A program made the position numbers and the translations under genes. From Alkalihalobacterium alkalinitrilicum (GTDB lineage: Bacteria > Bacillota > Bacilli > Bacillales > Bacillaceae_F): DNA of 64,000 nt. Below the pieces are notes generated by a model. That model saw only the letters and a list, made by a program, of their open reading frames with translations, did not search any database and was not told the DNA's origin. Numbering within the stretch: the first letter of the stretch is position 1; each line of letters opens with the position of its first letter. Positions 1 to 9,693 of the stretch are shown here, one piece after another. Where the stretch lies: contig NZ_KV917368.1 in NCBI RefSeq assembly GCF_002019605.1, positions 589,809 to 653,808 of the forward strand. Reading direction: 5' to 3'.

Positions 1-555
1 GAATCACTACTATTAGAGAAAGGACTACTTTCCACTGATGCGATTAGTAGTGTAGTAGAGTACTATGAACATGGGCTTGGCCCAATGAATGGAGCGAAGG
101 TAGTAGCTAAGGCTTGGACAGATCCTGTTTTCAAACAAAGATTAATGGAAGAACCAGAAACTGTATTGGGTGAACTTGGATACTTAGGGTTGCAGGGAGA
201 ATATGTACGGGTAGTAGAGAACACAGATACTGTACACAATGTAGTAGTCTGCACACTATGTTCGTGCTATCCGTGGACCTTGCTTGGCTTACCTCCTGCA
301 TGGTACAAAGAACCGGCTTATCGTTCTCGGATTGTAAAGGAGCCAAGGGAGGTCCTTAAAGAATTTGGACTAGAATTAGCGGATGATGTTGAAATTCGAA
401 TATGGGACAGTAGTTCTGAAATGAGATTTTTAGTATTACCACAAAGACCTGAGGGAACGGAAGGCATGACGGAAGAAGAACTTGCAGAAATCGTTAATCG
501 AGATTCTATGATTGGTGTTGCTTTAGTAGAGCCAACAAAATCCAAAGTGAGATAG
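1..555 (+). CDS. nthA: nitrile hydratase alpha subunit, cobalt type (5' end outside window)
   Basis: Catalytic metal-binding subunit of nitrile hydratase, which converts nitriles to amides in the cytoplasm as an alpha/beta complex. The frame is open from base 1, and the upstream residues ([15 protein letters not shown], then [15 protein letters not shown]) match the family N-terminal region, so the true start lies before the window and about 15-25 residues are missing. The metal site VCTLCSC is encoded at 247-267. A Thr between the first Cys pair (CTLCSC) is the signature of the cobalt, low-spin corrin-independent form; iron enzymes have CSLCSC. The three cysteines are intact, as are the [10 protein letters not shown] and GLPPAWYK regions. 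The beta subunit is not visible and by usual gene order should lie upstream. The activator gene begins 10 bases after the stop. Thiocyanate hydrolase gamma subunit is related, but the neighbouring activator favours nitrile hydratase. Confidence 0.93.
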   Translation, partial: ESLLLEKGLLSTDAISSVVEYYEHGLGPMNGAKVVAKAWTDPVFKQRLMEEPETVLGELGYLGLQGEYVRVVENTDTVHNVVVCTLCSCYPWTLLGLPPAWYKEPAYRSRIVKEPREVLKEFGLELADDVEIRIWDSSSEMRFLVLPQRPEGTEGMTEEELAEIVNRDSMIGVALVEPTKSKVR

Positions 556-565
556 GGTGATAATA

Positions 566-937
566 ATGGAAAAAAAATGCGAAAATAATGGACCTGAGTC
601 AGTAATTTCATCTATGTCCGAGGAAGTCGCACCACCTAGAAAAAACGGGGAATTACAGTTCCAAGAGCCTTGGGAAAACCGCTCGTTTGGTATGGCTATT
701 GCCTTATACCAGGAAAAGCGTTATTCAACATGGGAGGATTTCCGAAGTCGATTAATTGAGGAGATCCAAGCGTGGGAGAAAAGTGAAAAGAAGGAAGATA
801 CTGAGTGGAATTACTATGAACATTGGCTATCCGCTTTGGAGCGACTTGTGTTGGAAACTGGACTATTAAACAAGCATGATGTCGATACACGTACCAATGA
901 ATTTCTTACTGGAAAAAGAGATGAGGTATTTTATTAA
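566..937 (+). CDS. nitrile hydratase activator / accessory protein (P14K-type)
   Basis: Small accessory protein of about 123 residues needed in this family for cobalt insertion and maturation of the alpha subunit. Recognisable blocks are PRKNGELQFQEPWENRSFG, a segment also found in the beta-subunit N-terminus, then WEDFRSRLIEEIQAWE, WNYYEHWLSALERL and a C-terminal TGKRDEVFY. I choose ATG 566 because AGGGTGA lies 5-6 bases upstream; an in-frame GTG at 557 has a poor site. It follows nthA by 10 bases and is clearly co-transcribed. A perfect hairpin follows the stop, so it is the last gene of the operon. Confidence 0.88.
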   Translation: MEKKCENNGPESVISSMSEEVAPPRKNGELQFQEPWENRSFGMAIALYQEKRYSTWEDFRSRLIEEIQAWEKSEKKEDTEWNYYEHWLSALERLVLETGLLNKHDVDTRTNEFLTGKRDEVFY

Positions 938-947
938 TCAATAAGGC

Positions 948-986
948 TGTATAAATGGGACAACATTGAGTTGTCCCATTTATACA
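948..986 (+). terminator. hairpin terminator after nitrile hydratase operon
   Basis: Perfect 17-bp inverted repeat (948-964 with 970-986) around a 5-base loop, ten bases after the stop of the activator gene. A T-rich stretch comes shortly after (about 997-1003) but is not immediately adjacent, so it may be a weak intrinsic terminator or act in both directions. Confidence 0.75.
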
Positions 987-1152
987 ATAAAATATACTTT
1001 TTTCCTGAAAAGAAAAATCTAAATTAAAAACCTATTGTAATATAAAATATTTATAAGTTTAGTTTCGTTCTTTTACAACGACAACGATAACTTTGTTAGA
1101 ATGAGAACTTAGTTAGTAAGGGGAAGTTTATCATAAAAAAGGAGAGATACTC

Positions 1153-1512
1153 ATGGCAACTTGGAACTTTGAACATTTAAAACATCATATTCTTATTTGT
1201 AACGGTTCTACTTGTATGAGAAACGGAGCCGAGGAAATAACGCAAAGTATCCGAAAGGAAATTAGTCAAAGGGAACTTGATAATATGATCCATACAACGA
1301 GAACAAAGTGTAATGGTCGATGTCAAGATACCTGTGTCGTAGTGCAGTATCCAGAGGGGAGATGGTATAAACAATTTCAACCTGATGATGCTCCAGCTTT
1401 TGTAAAATCTTTGTATGAAGGAGTGTCATATGAACCAAAAGTTAGTCACTTTTATGGAACTGAAAAATTTGAAAGAACAAATAATACAGTGGAAGGAGTA
1501 TTAAAAAAATAA
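1153..1512 (+). CDS. (2Fe-2S) thioredoxin-like ferredoxin, CbiW-like
   Basis: 119-residue protein of the thioredoxin-like [2Fe-2S] ferredoxin family. Cysteine pattern seen: ICNGSTCMRNGAEE near residues 15-28 (C-x4-C) and KCNGRCQDTC near residues 52-62, typical of the four-cysteine cluster of these ferredoxins. In Bacillus relatives, proteins of this type (CbiW) are encoded in cobalamin operons, so the position between a cobalt nitrile hydratase and a BtuC/FecC-like importer suggests a link with cobalt, corrinoid or iron metabolism; this is inference. AAAGGAGAG sits 8 bases before the ATG. It has its own 200-base upstream region. The tail after residue 90 (YEPKVSHFYGTEKFERTNN) is a short extension of unknown role. 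Confidence 0.75.
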   Translation: MATWNFEHLKHHILICNGSTCMRNGAEEITQSIRKEISQRELDNMIHTTRTKCNGRCQDTCVVVQYPEGRWYKQFQPDDAPAFVKSLYEGVSYEPKVSHFYGTEKFERTNNTVEGVLKK

Positions 1513-2128
1513 ACGATTTCTAATTATTCTTTGAGGAAAACTATCACTTTTTAGAAATATTTATGGCTCAATTCTATCATCGGTGTGTAAATAAAAATTT
1601 AGAGATTGGATTTTAAAATGAGGATATTATTTAATTTTAACTTTGGGAAACAAATCCTTATTCATGTTATATTAAGAAGTTAAGATTCTAGATTAAAATG
1701 GTTCTTTATTAATTAATTATTTAATTAATTATCCTGTCTTGCCTTTTGAATCTTTAGGGCTTTCTTAAATAACCCTTAACCCCTCAAATATGCTCCTTCT
1801 AAGATATAAAATTTTGAATTTTAAAAATGTACTTGCTAACGTATCTCATCCAGCTATCATTTTAGTTGATAATATCGTCAGTTACGAGAAAAAATTCAAT
1901 GGTTTAGTGAAGTCGGAATCGAGACCTCAATTTCATAATAAGATCCACGATAAGTTGCCAAGTATAGGTGCTATAGGTCTGTTCCTATACTTGGACTTGA
2001 AGGAAGAGTTCGAGATTTATGGCGAGTATATTCCAACATGGTTTTGATAAAAAATCTTGTGATAATGTAAGATAAAAAATCTAAGTCGAATCGTAATGAT
2101 TGCGTTTTTTGAGGGGAGGGGGAATGAA
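1513..2128. other. gene-poor spacer before ABC importer operon
   Basis: About 600 bases without a convincing gene. It holds an AT-rich palindrome (AATTAATTATTTAATTAATT near 1709-1728) and an 11-bp perfect inverted repeat, CCAAGTATAGG at 1958-1968 with CCTATACTTGG at 1984-1994. I looked for a cobalamin riboswitch (B12 box) and saw none. An 85-codon open frame at 1790-2047 spans the inverted repeat but has no ribosome binding site and resembles nothing I know. Confidence 0.6.
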
Positions 2129-3241
2129 ATGAAAGTAGAGGTAAAGTGTTACACTTCTTTAACGATACCACGTGAAAAGAACAAACTAGGGGTTTCACAG
2201 TTCATTTTTGTACTTATTTTATCTTTTGTCCTTATCGTTTCAATGACAGTTGCAGTTATGCTCGGACCTGTGTCGATTTCGCCAATAACCGTATGGAAAA
2301 TTGCTTTAGCAAAAATACCATACATAAGTGATTTCATCGTCAATGACTGGTCACAAGCGCAAGAGCAGATCATTTGGGAAATTCGGTTTCCGAGAGTTTT
2401 ATTAGGAGCCATTGTCGGTGCTGGTTTAGCAGTTGTCGGTGTAGCGATCCAAGCATTAGTACGTAATTCATTAGCAGACCCGTTTATTCTCGGGGTTTCA
2501 TCTGGAGCATCCGTAGGTGCCACGCTCGTCATTATTTTTGGTGCTTTTAAACTGTTTGGTCAATATGCTTTGTCAACCGCTGCTTTTTTAGGAGCCTTAG
2601 TTTCCGTCTTACTTGTTTTTATGCTTGCGCAAGTGCGTGGGAGAATTTCAACTGTTCGTTTATTACTAGCTGGAATTGCTGTTTCGATGATATTATCGGC
2701 TGTTACAAGTTATATTGTCATTTCAGCACCACGAGAAGAAGGAATGCGTGATGCGATGTTTTGGATGATGGGCAGTCTAGCAGGGGCAAAGTGGGAGCAG
2801 TTACTCATACCTTTTCTTTGTTTATTAGTCGGTGTGGTCGTTTTAATTCTGTCATATCGTCCACTGAATTTACTTTTAATGGGAGACGCTACCGCAACAA
2901 CATTGGGGATGAATATTGATGTATTTAAGAAATTTCTAATTTTACTCACTGCTTTATTAACAGGAGTGATGGTGGCTGTTAGTGGAGCGATTGGGTTTAT
3001 TGGACTCATGGTTCCGCATATTGTCCGCTTAATGGTTGGGTCTGACCACCGAAGAGTATTAATCGTAAGTAGTTTAATAGGTGCTATCTTTTTAGTCTGG
3101 GCAGACGTTGCTGCTAGAACAGTTGTCGCTCCTCAGGAGTTGCCGATAGGAATTGTAACAGCTATATGTGGTGGACCATTTTTTATCTGGTTGTTGCGAA
3201 GAAGTAACTATTCTTTTGGAACAGGGGATGGTGATAAGTAA
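2129..3241 (+). CDS. FecCD/BtuC-family ABC transporter permease
   Basis: Membrane subunit of a type II ABC importer for cobalamin, haem or iron-siderophore, about 370 residues with around 9-10 hydrophobic segments. Family landmarks: IRFPRVLLGAIVGAGLAVVGVAIQALVRNSLADPFILGVSSGAS in the first third, and the cytoplasmic coupling region GAIGFIGLMVPHIVRLMVGSDHR in the last third. I place the start at ATG 2129, seven bases after GAGGGGAGGGGG, rather than at an in-frame ATG 33 bases earlier. The stop codon overlaps the start of the ATPase gene by one base (TAATG), so the two are translationally coupled. The substrate cannot be told from the permease. Confidence 0.9.
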   Translation: MKVEVKCYTSLTIPREKNKLGVSQFIFVLILSFVLIVSMTVAVMLGPVSISPITVWKIALAKIPYISDFIVNDWSQAQEQIIWEIRFPRVLLGAIVGAGLAVVGVAIQALVRNSLADPFILGVSSGASVGATLVIIFGAFKLFGQYALSTAAFLGALVSVLLVFMLAQVRGRISTVRLLLAGIAVSMILSAVTSYIVISAPREEGMRDAMFWMMGSLAGAKWEQLLIPFLCLLVGVVVLILSYRPLNLLLMGDATATTLGMNIDVFKKFLILLTALLTGVMVAVSGAIGFIGLMVPHIVRLMVGSDHRRVLIVSSLIGAIFLVWADVAARTVVAPQELPIGIVTAICGGPFFIWLLRRSNYSFGTGDGDK

Positions 3242-4056
3242 TGGAGTTAACAGTTCAAAGCGTCATTACGAAAATTGAGCAAAAACAAATTATCGAAGAC
3301 ATTAATTTTTCAGTAAATGATGGTGAGTTTGTAGGCGTGATTGGACCGAATGGTAGTGGTAAATCTACTTTATTAAAAACCATTTATCGTATTTATACAC
3401 CTTATACTGGTCAAATTCTAATTAACCAATCGAATACAAGTGAATGGAAAAATCGTAAGTTTGCTCAAAAAGTGGCAGTAGTTGGTCAGGAAAGTTCCGT
3501 TCCGCTTGATTTTACAGTAGAAGATATTGTGCAAATGGGTAGGCATCCACATAAAAAATTTTTAGAAAAAGACAATAGCCATGATGAAGAAGTGGTCACT
3601 CGTTCATTAAAAGAAGTAGGGATTGAACACTATAGATATAAAAACTTCTCTGATTTATCCGGTGGTGAAAAACAACGAGTTTTAATTGCTAGAGCTCTAG
3701 CTCAACAACCAAAATTGTTTATTTTAGATGAACCTACTAATCACCTTGATATCCACCACCAATTACATCTTCTTGATGTAGTGAAAGGATTAAGGTTAAC
3801 GTCTTTAGCTGCTCTCCATGATCTAAACTTAGCAGCAGCTTATTGTGACAAATTACTGGTCATTAACGAAGGGAAAATTGTTGCACAAGGACCTCCAGAA
3901 GAAATACTAACTGAACAATTGCTAGCAGACGTTTTTCATGTAGATGGGACAATCATTAGGCATCCACTCACAGGAAAAATCCATGTTTTATTTCATTCAA
4001 AGACGTATAACTCATCCAAAGCAGTAAGCCTACAACCTTTAGCTTCAAGCCATTAG
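3241..4056 (+). CDS. FecE/BtuD-type ABC transporter ATPase
   Basis: 271-residue nucleotide-binding subunit that powers the importer. Walker A GPNGSGKST near residues 36-44, Q-loop after VAVVGQESSVP, signature LSGGEKQRV near residues 139-147, Walker B LFILDEPTNHLD near 159-170, and switch His in ALHDLNLAA. Length and order match the FecE/FhuC/BtuD group. It starts on the last base of the permease stop codon and ends 10 bases before the rubredoxin-methyltransferase gene, so all are in one operon. Confidence 0.92.
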   Translation: MELTVQSVITKIEQKQIIEDINFSVNDGEFVGVIGPNGSGKSTLLKTIYRIYTPYTGQILINQSNTSEWKNRKFAQKVAVVGQESSVPLDFTVEDIVQMGRHPHKKFLEKDNSHDEEVVTRSLKEVGIEHYRYKNFSDLSGGEKQRVLIARALAQQPKLFILDEPTNHLDIHHQLHLLDVVKGLRLTSLAALHDLNLAAAYCDKLLVINEGKIVAQGPPEEILTEQLLADVFHVDGTIIRHPLTGKIHVLFHSKTYNSSKAVSLQPLASSH

Positions 4057-4066
4057 GAGGGATGGA

Positions 4067-5164
4067 ATGGGAGAGTTTAAATGTAATTTTTGTAGCTTTC
4101 AATATGAAGAGTCAAATGGGGATACCAAAAACGGAATTCCTAAAGGAACTCCCTTTGAACAATTAGCAGGTACCCTTTGTAATCGATGCGCTATGCAAGG
4201 AGAAAGGCATGAAAGGCAAAATTCTCAACCATACATTAGTCATGAAGCAGAGTATTTCGATCTGTTTACTGGTAAAAGTGGAATGGATTTTTATAAAAAC
4301 TGGCTCGCTGCTTTTACGAATGTTAGTGTATTAGAATTTGGTGTGGGTACGGGAAGAATTGCTTTTGAAATAGCAAGTTTAGGAATAGATATAACAGGTA
4401 TTGATACTAGTGAAGAGATGTTATCTATTGCAGAGAAAAGAAGGAAAAGATTAAGTGAGAGTTCTAAGCTTCAGTTATTACAAGATAATGCTTTAAGTTT
4501 TTCGAGTTCTGAGCAGTTTACTCACGTTCTTTTAACAGAAGGTTTCTTACAACATTTTGTTCTACCAGAAGAACAGGTGAAAATAATTCAAAACGTGAAA
4601 AAACATTTAGTTAATGAAGGATTTATAGCAATCGATATTATCCTCCCACCTAATGAAAATAAGTGGGATTTTCATCAATGTAAACAATGGGGGAAGAAAC
4701 GAATTTATCAAACGATTCATGGGAAAACATTTTTATCTAGACAAATTTTCGAAACGACGATGACGTATGAAACGTATGAGCGAAACATGAAACAATCAGA
4801 ATTTAAAGTAGACCGAGAGTACAGTTTAATTCTTCCTCGAGAATTAAGTTATTTATTAAAGATAGAAGGGTTTGAAGTACTCGGAATGCATGAAAATTTT
4901 CAAACGACAAACCCAAATACTATGGTCACTAGCTTAATGCCCCACTTAGTTAAAAACACTGCTCAATTAAAAAGAGATGAAACACTTGAGGAAGAATTAA
5001 ATTATCCAACACGAAATTTACGTGCTTATGAATCTAATGTATGGACAAATGGCGGGTATCCATTGCCTATACAAGGAGATATAACAAACCAACAGCAAAG
5101 TAGCCATTGGACAATTATTGCAAAATATACGATTAGGGAGAATGAAGATGAAAAAAATAAATAA
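4067..5164 (+). CDS. rubredoxin-like domain fused to SAM-dependent methyltransferase
   Basis: 365-residue protein with two parts. Residues 1-46 match rubredoxin closely: CNFC at 6-9, then a GD and the stretch GIPKGTPFEQL, then CNRC at 38-41, the spacing of a rubredoxin Fe(Cys)4 site shortened by one. Residues about 60-365 form a class I SAM methyltransferase: motif I VLEFGVGTGRIAFE near 89-102, an acidic motif II GIDTSEEM near 116-123, LLQDNA near 136, and LLTEGFLQHF near 154-163. The SD AGGAGGG is 6-7 bases before ATG 4067. It is inserted between the ATPase and the lipoprotein of an ABC import operon and overlaps the lipoprotein start by 17 bases. Function unknown: an electron-transfer or metal-sensing methyltransferase acting on the imported cofactor, or on a metallophore, is only a guess. 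Confidence 0.85.
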   Translation: MGEFKCNFCSFQYEESNGDTKNGIPKGTPFEQLAGTLCNRCAMQGERHERQNSQPYISHEAEYFDLFTGKSGMDFYKNWLAAFTNVSVLEFGVGTGRIAFEIASLGIDITGIDTSEEMLSIAEKRRKRLSESSKLQLLQDNALSFSSSEQFTHVLLTEGFLQHFVLPEEQVKIIQNVKKHLVNEGFIAIDIILPPNENKWDFHQCKQWGKKRIYQTIHGKTFLSRQIFETTMTYETYERNMKQSEFKVDREYSLILPRELSYLLKIEGFEVLGMHENFQTTNPNTMVTSLMPHLVKNTAQLKRDETLEEELNYPTRNLRAYESNVWTNGGYPLPIQGDITNQQQSSHWTIIAKYTIRENEDEKNK

Positions 5165-6164
5165 AATGAAGACGATATTATTAGGCCTAGTAACAGCAAC
5201 CTTATTAGTTGGATGTGGACAAGAGGCGAGTTCAAACCAAGAAGCAGAAGGAACAACAGGGTCTCTATCGGAAGAAACGTCAAATGAGGAAACTCAAGAA
5301 AGTGTATATGAAACAGTTGAAATTGAAAATAATGAGGAACTATTAGTCTTTACAGAGCCACCTCAGCGTGCGGTCACGTTAAATCAACACGTTACAGAAG
5401 TGATGTTAGCGTTAGGGTTAGAAGAATTTATGGTTGGTACGGCATACCTTGATGATGAAGTATTACCTGACTTTAAAGAAGCGTATGAGGCGATCCCAGT
5501 ATTATCCGATCAATATCCATCACAAGAAGTCTTTTTAGCAGAAGAACCAGATTTTGCTTATGCAGGCTGGGCAAGTGCATTTCGTGAAGACAATATTGGG
5601 ACAGTACAGCAATTAAAAGAGTTTGGTATTAACGCCTATTTACACGAGTCTTCAACAAAAATCGGTCCATCCATTGATGATATTTATACAGATATTCGCA
5701 ATATTGCCCGTATTTTCAATGTGGAAGAAAGAGGAGAACAATTAATTGCTTCAATGGAAGAAGAGTTGGAAGAAATTCAGAAAAACATCCCAGAAGTAAC
5801 AGAAAAAAAGAAAGTGTTTGTCTTTGATAGTGGAGATACAGCACCGTTTACTGTTGCACAAAATTTCTTGAATTCATTAATTACGTTAGCTGGTGCGGAA
5901 AATATTTTTAGTGAGATTGATAAAAACTGGGCTGAAGTTAGTTGGGAAGAAGTAGTTGATCGTGACCCTGAAGTAATCATCATTGTAGATTATGGTGAAA
6001 CAACTGCTGAAGAGAAAAAAGAGACGTTGCTTCAACACCCAGCGCTTGAAAATGTCACTGCTATTGAGAATGAAGAGTTTATCGTCATTCCATTGTCAGC
6101 CGCTGCAGAAGGGGTTAGAGTACCGTATGCCCTAGATATATTAGTTAATGGTTTGTATAAATAA
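5148..6164 (+). CDS. ABC transporter substrate-binding lipoprotein (FecB/BtuF-like)
   Basis: Extracellular solute-binding protein of the upstream importer, about 338 residues. The N-terminus is a lipoprotein signal: MKKINKMK, a hydrophobic core and the lipobox LLVGCGQE, so Cys 22 should be lipidated. A Glu/Ser-rich linker follows (about 25-60). The body has the helical-backbone (TroA-like) pattern: RAVTLNQHVTEVMLALGLEEFMVG, then PDFAYAGWASAF, and a second lobe starting around KKKVFVFDSGD. ATG 5148 is chosen because AGGGAG lies seven bases upstream; earlier in-frame codons lie inside the SD or would spoil the signal peptide. Ligand is probably a corrinoid, haem or ferric chelate; the sequence does not decide. 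Confidence 0.87.
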   Translation: MKKINKMKTILLGLVTATLLVGCGQEASSNQEAEGTTGSLSEETSNEETQESVYETVEIENNEELLVFTEPPQRAVTLNQHVTEVMLALGLEEFMVGTAYLDDEVLPDFKEAYEAIPVLSDQYPSQEVFLAEEPDFAYAGWASAFREDNIGTVQQLKEFGINAYLHESSTKIGPSIDDIYTDIRNIARIFNVEERGEQLIASMEEELEEIQKNIPEVTEKKKVFVFDSGDTAPFTVAQNFLNSLITLAGAENIFSEIDKNWAEVSWEEVVDRDPEVIIIVDYGETTAEEKKETLLQHPALENVTAIENEEFIVIPLSAAAEGVRVPYALDILVNGLYK

Positions 6165-6383
6165 AATTCAATTGTTATTCTGGACCTATGTCAAGAAAGT
6201 GGACACCTAAATAACGAATTTTAGTTTTGTCATATTACAAAAACAGTAGGCCCTTCTTCATTTTTTAAAAGCATAGATGATGCCGTGGATGCATCAAGCC
6301 CAAACCGCTTGACCCAACCACTCTATCATCTGGTAGATGGTTAGGTGAAGAAGGAACCTCACTGCCTAACCTAGTGCGTAAGA

Positions 6384-7256
6384 TCAAGCTGATTGTCCGG
6401 TAAATTGTTTTGCGTATTGAACTGGTGGCACATATCCAATAGACCCGTGAATCCTTTTTCTATTGTAGAAAAACTCGATATACTGATAAATTTCGTTATA
6501 CGCTTGTTGCTTGGTTTTAAATCGACGACCTCGTACGAGCTCTTTCTTTAAAATACTGAAAAATGATTCTGCACAAGCGTTGTCATAACAGTTTCCAGTC
6601 CGACTCATGCTTGCCTCCATACCATAGCTTTCAAGTCTTTGGCGATAGTCATTAGACGTATATTGTGTTCCACGATCTAAATGGTGAATTAATCCTTTTT
6701 CTGGCTTTTTAGACTCATATGCATCACCCAGCGCTTCCAAAACGAGCTCATTTGCCATGTGACTTTTCAGACTCCAGCCTACAATTTCACGAGTACAAAG
6801 ATCTAAAACAGTGGCCAAATATAACTTCCCTTCACGACAAGGAATGTAAGTGATATCTGATGCCCAGACTCTGTTAGGAGTAGCTATGTTAAATTCCTGG
6901 TTTAACTTATTTGGAGCGATTGGATTCGTATGGTTAGAATCAGTTGTTACTACCTTAAATTTCTTTGAAACGCAAGAACGCAATCCAAGCTCATTCATGT
7001 ATTTGCCGACTGTACGCTCACTAATAGTGTAGTTTTCATTTAATAACTTTTGAGTGATTTTAGGACTACCGTAACACTCGTCATTATCGTAAAAATGGTA
7101 TTTGATGCGCTCTTGAACCTTTATTTTACGTTGTTCTTGGTTACTGACCTCATGTTTTAGCCACTTGAAAAAGCCGCACCGAGATACTTCTAGCACTTTA
7201 CACATCTTCATCACCGAGAATTCGAAGCGATGCTTCTCAATGAACTCAAACCTCAT
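6384..7256 (-). CDS. IS3-family transposase OrfB (DDE integrase)
   Basis: 290-residue catalytic part of the transposase. N-terminal HTH_21-like region (RIKYHFYDNDECYGSPKITQKL), then the rve integrase core. DDE residues are visible in WASDITYIP, in HLDRGTQYTS (usually HSDRG) and in NACAESFFSILKKE. C-terminal FYNRKRIHGSIGYVPPVQY is the usual end of IS3 OrfB. It overlaps OrfA by four bases, consistent with the -1 frameshift used by this family to make the OrfAB fusion. No disrupting mutation seen. Confidence 0.93.
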   Translation of the reverse strand: MRFEFIEKHRFEFSVMKMCKVLEVSRCGFFKWLKHEVSNQEQRKIKVQERIKYHFYDNDECYGSPKITQKLLNENYTISERTVGKYMNELGLRSCVSKKFKVVTTDSNHTNPIAPNKLNQEFNIATPNRVWASDITYIPCREGKLYLATVLDLCTREIVGWSLKSHMANELVLEALGDAYESKKPEKGLIHHLDRGTQYTSNDYRQRLESYGMEASMSRTGNCYDNACAESFFSILKKELVRGRRFKTKQQAYNEIYQYIEFFYNRKRIHGSIGYVPPVQYAKQFTGQSA

Positions 7257-7576
7257 GGCCGTGGTCTGCTGAAGATGTGCACCGCCTTTTTTACAATAGC
7301 TAATTCTTCTTTTGTGGCGGCTATCTCTTGGTCTTTTTCTTTTAATTGGCGATCTTTATCACGTAGCTGTTGCTCTAACTGACGAAGCCGCTCTTCACTT
7401 GTTAGTGATTCATTATCAAACTCGCGATATTGAGTCATCCACTGATGTAGGCAACTAAGCGGAATATCTAATTCCTGTGCAATATCTCTCATCGTTTTCT
7501 TTTGCTTTTGTTCTTGTGCAAATTTAACTGTTTGTCGTTTAAATTCTTCATTATACCTTTGCCGATGTTCACCCAT
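7253..7576 (-). CDS. IS3-family transposase OrfA (HTH protein)
   Basis: About 107 residues. The HTH part RYNEEFKRQTVKFAQEQKQ then DIAQELDIPLSCLHQW binds element ends. A long heptad-rich coiled coil follows (EERLRQLEQQLRDKDRQLKEK) for oligomerisation. I start it at the ATG at 7576, seven bases after AAGGAGGGG on the minus strand; the frame is open 21 codons further up but without a binding site. The end overlaps OrfB, as expected for frameshifting. Confidence 0.9.
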   Translation of the reverse strand: MGEHRQRYNEEFKRQTVKFAQEQKQKKTMRDIAQELDIPLSCLHQWMTQYREFDNESLTSEERLRQLEQQLRDKDRQLKEKDQEIAATKEELAIVKKAVHIFSRPRP

Positions 7577-7764
7577 GGGGAACCCCTCCTTGTTATTATC
7601 ATCATATCCAATAATGATGTTCGTTAAAGGGGTGTCCACTTTTTATTCTAGCAGCACAGAAGACCTTATTTGATGAAAATTATGAGAAAAGAACTCAAAC
7701 AATACTCAATAGCGGTATCTCAGTCCGTTTACATCTTAGTTTCACTATTTTCTCACTTACGCAT

Positions 7765-9279
<1,515 letters not shown>

Positions 9280-9430
9280 CTAAGATTGATTTAGTTCATG
9301 TTGCTTGAACCGATCATGGAGGAGGGGAAATTAAAATATGAAAGAATAGTTAGTAATCCATATTTATTTTTGCAGCTGGCCATGTTAACTCGACTGTCAT
9401 CAGTCATAGTCACTATGAATGGAGCTGTGC

Positions 9431-9457
9431 AAATAAAAAGACCGCCAAAAAGCGGTC
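9431..9457 (-). terminator. riboswitch expression-platform terminator upstream of thiC
   Basis: On the minus strand GACCGC and GCGGTC (9440-9457) form a stem around a 6-base loop and are followed at once by a T run (9433-9439). It lies just downstream of the TPP aptamer and upstream of the thiC start, the usual arrangement for transcriptional control by thiamine pyrophosphate. Confidence 0.88.
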
Positions 9458-9473
9458 GAATGGACATATGTAT

Positions 9474-9575
9474 TCTACAAAATCCCTCCGCTAGCATTAC
9501 CTAGATCAGGTTCACGGTCGACAACAGTACTAGTTGTCCTCTCAGCCCCTTACTATGGAGCTCCCGTTTTCTTCA
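9474..9575 (-). promoter_or_regulatory. TPP riboswitch (THI element)
   Basis: Minus-strand sequence contains the conserved aptamer blocks in order: GGGGCTGAGAGG, a variable stem, then GAACCTGATCTAGGTAATGC followed by TAGCGGAGGGA. These are the thi-box landmarks of the TPP riboswitch. It lies about 210 bases before thiC with a terminator between, so thiamine pyrophosphate should shut transcription off. The switch looks intact although the gene it controls carries a nonsense codon. Confidence 0.95.
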
Positions 9576-9693
9576 GTTGTATTATTAAACTATCACATAT
9601 TCTATAGGTTTAGAATTGTTCTTTTGTAGGAAAAGGTATTTCGGCTGAAATGTAGTACAGTAGAATTATAATAATAGTTATGAGGTGAAACCA

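Larger units (their letters stand above)
6189..7648. mobile_element. IS3-family element (IS150-like group), probably complete
   Basis: Two overlapping minus-strand transposase frames are bounded by imperfect terminal inverted repeats. The left copy around 6189-6210 contains AAAGTGGACACC, and the right copy around 7630-7648 contains GGTGTCCACTTT. The outer few bases differ between ends, so the exact limits are uncertain and I could not see a target duplication. It sits between the ABC import operon and thiC. The 200 bases between the left end and the transposase stop contain hairpin-forming sequence. Confidence 0.85.

Noticed and set aside
1790-2047. 85-codon open frame upstream of the importer
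   Set aside because: No ribosome binding site, no recognisable domain, and it spans an inverted repeat; probably non-coding. Kept only as a note in the spacer.
2000-2128. Cobalamin riboswitch expected before a BtuC-like gene
   Set aside because: Neither a B12 box nor the flanking conserved stems could be found; the short inverted repeat at 1958-1994 is not a riboswitch.
9291-9504. Two overlapping 68-codon frames on opposite strands
   Set aside because: They lie over the TPP riboswitch and terminator and have no homology; shadows.
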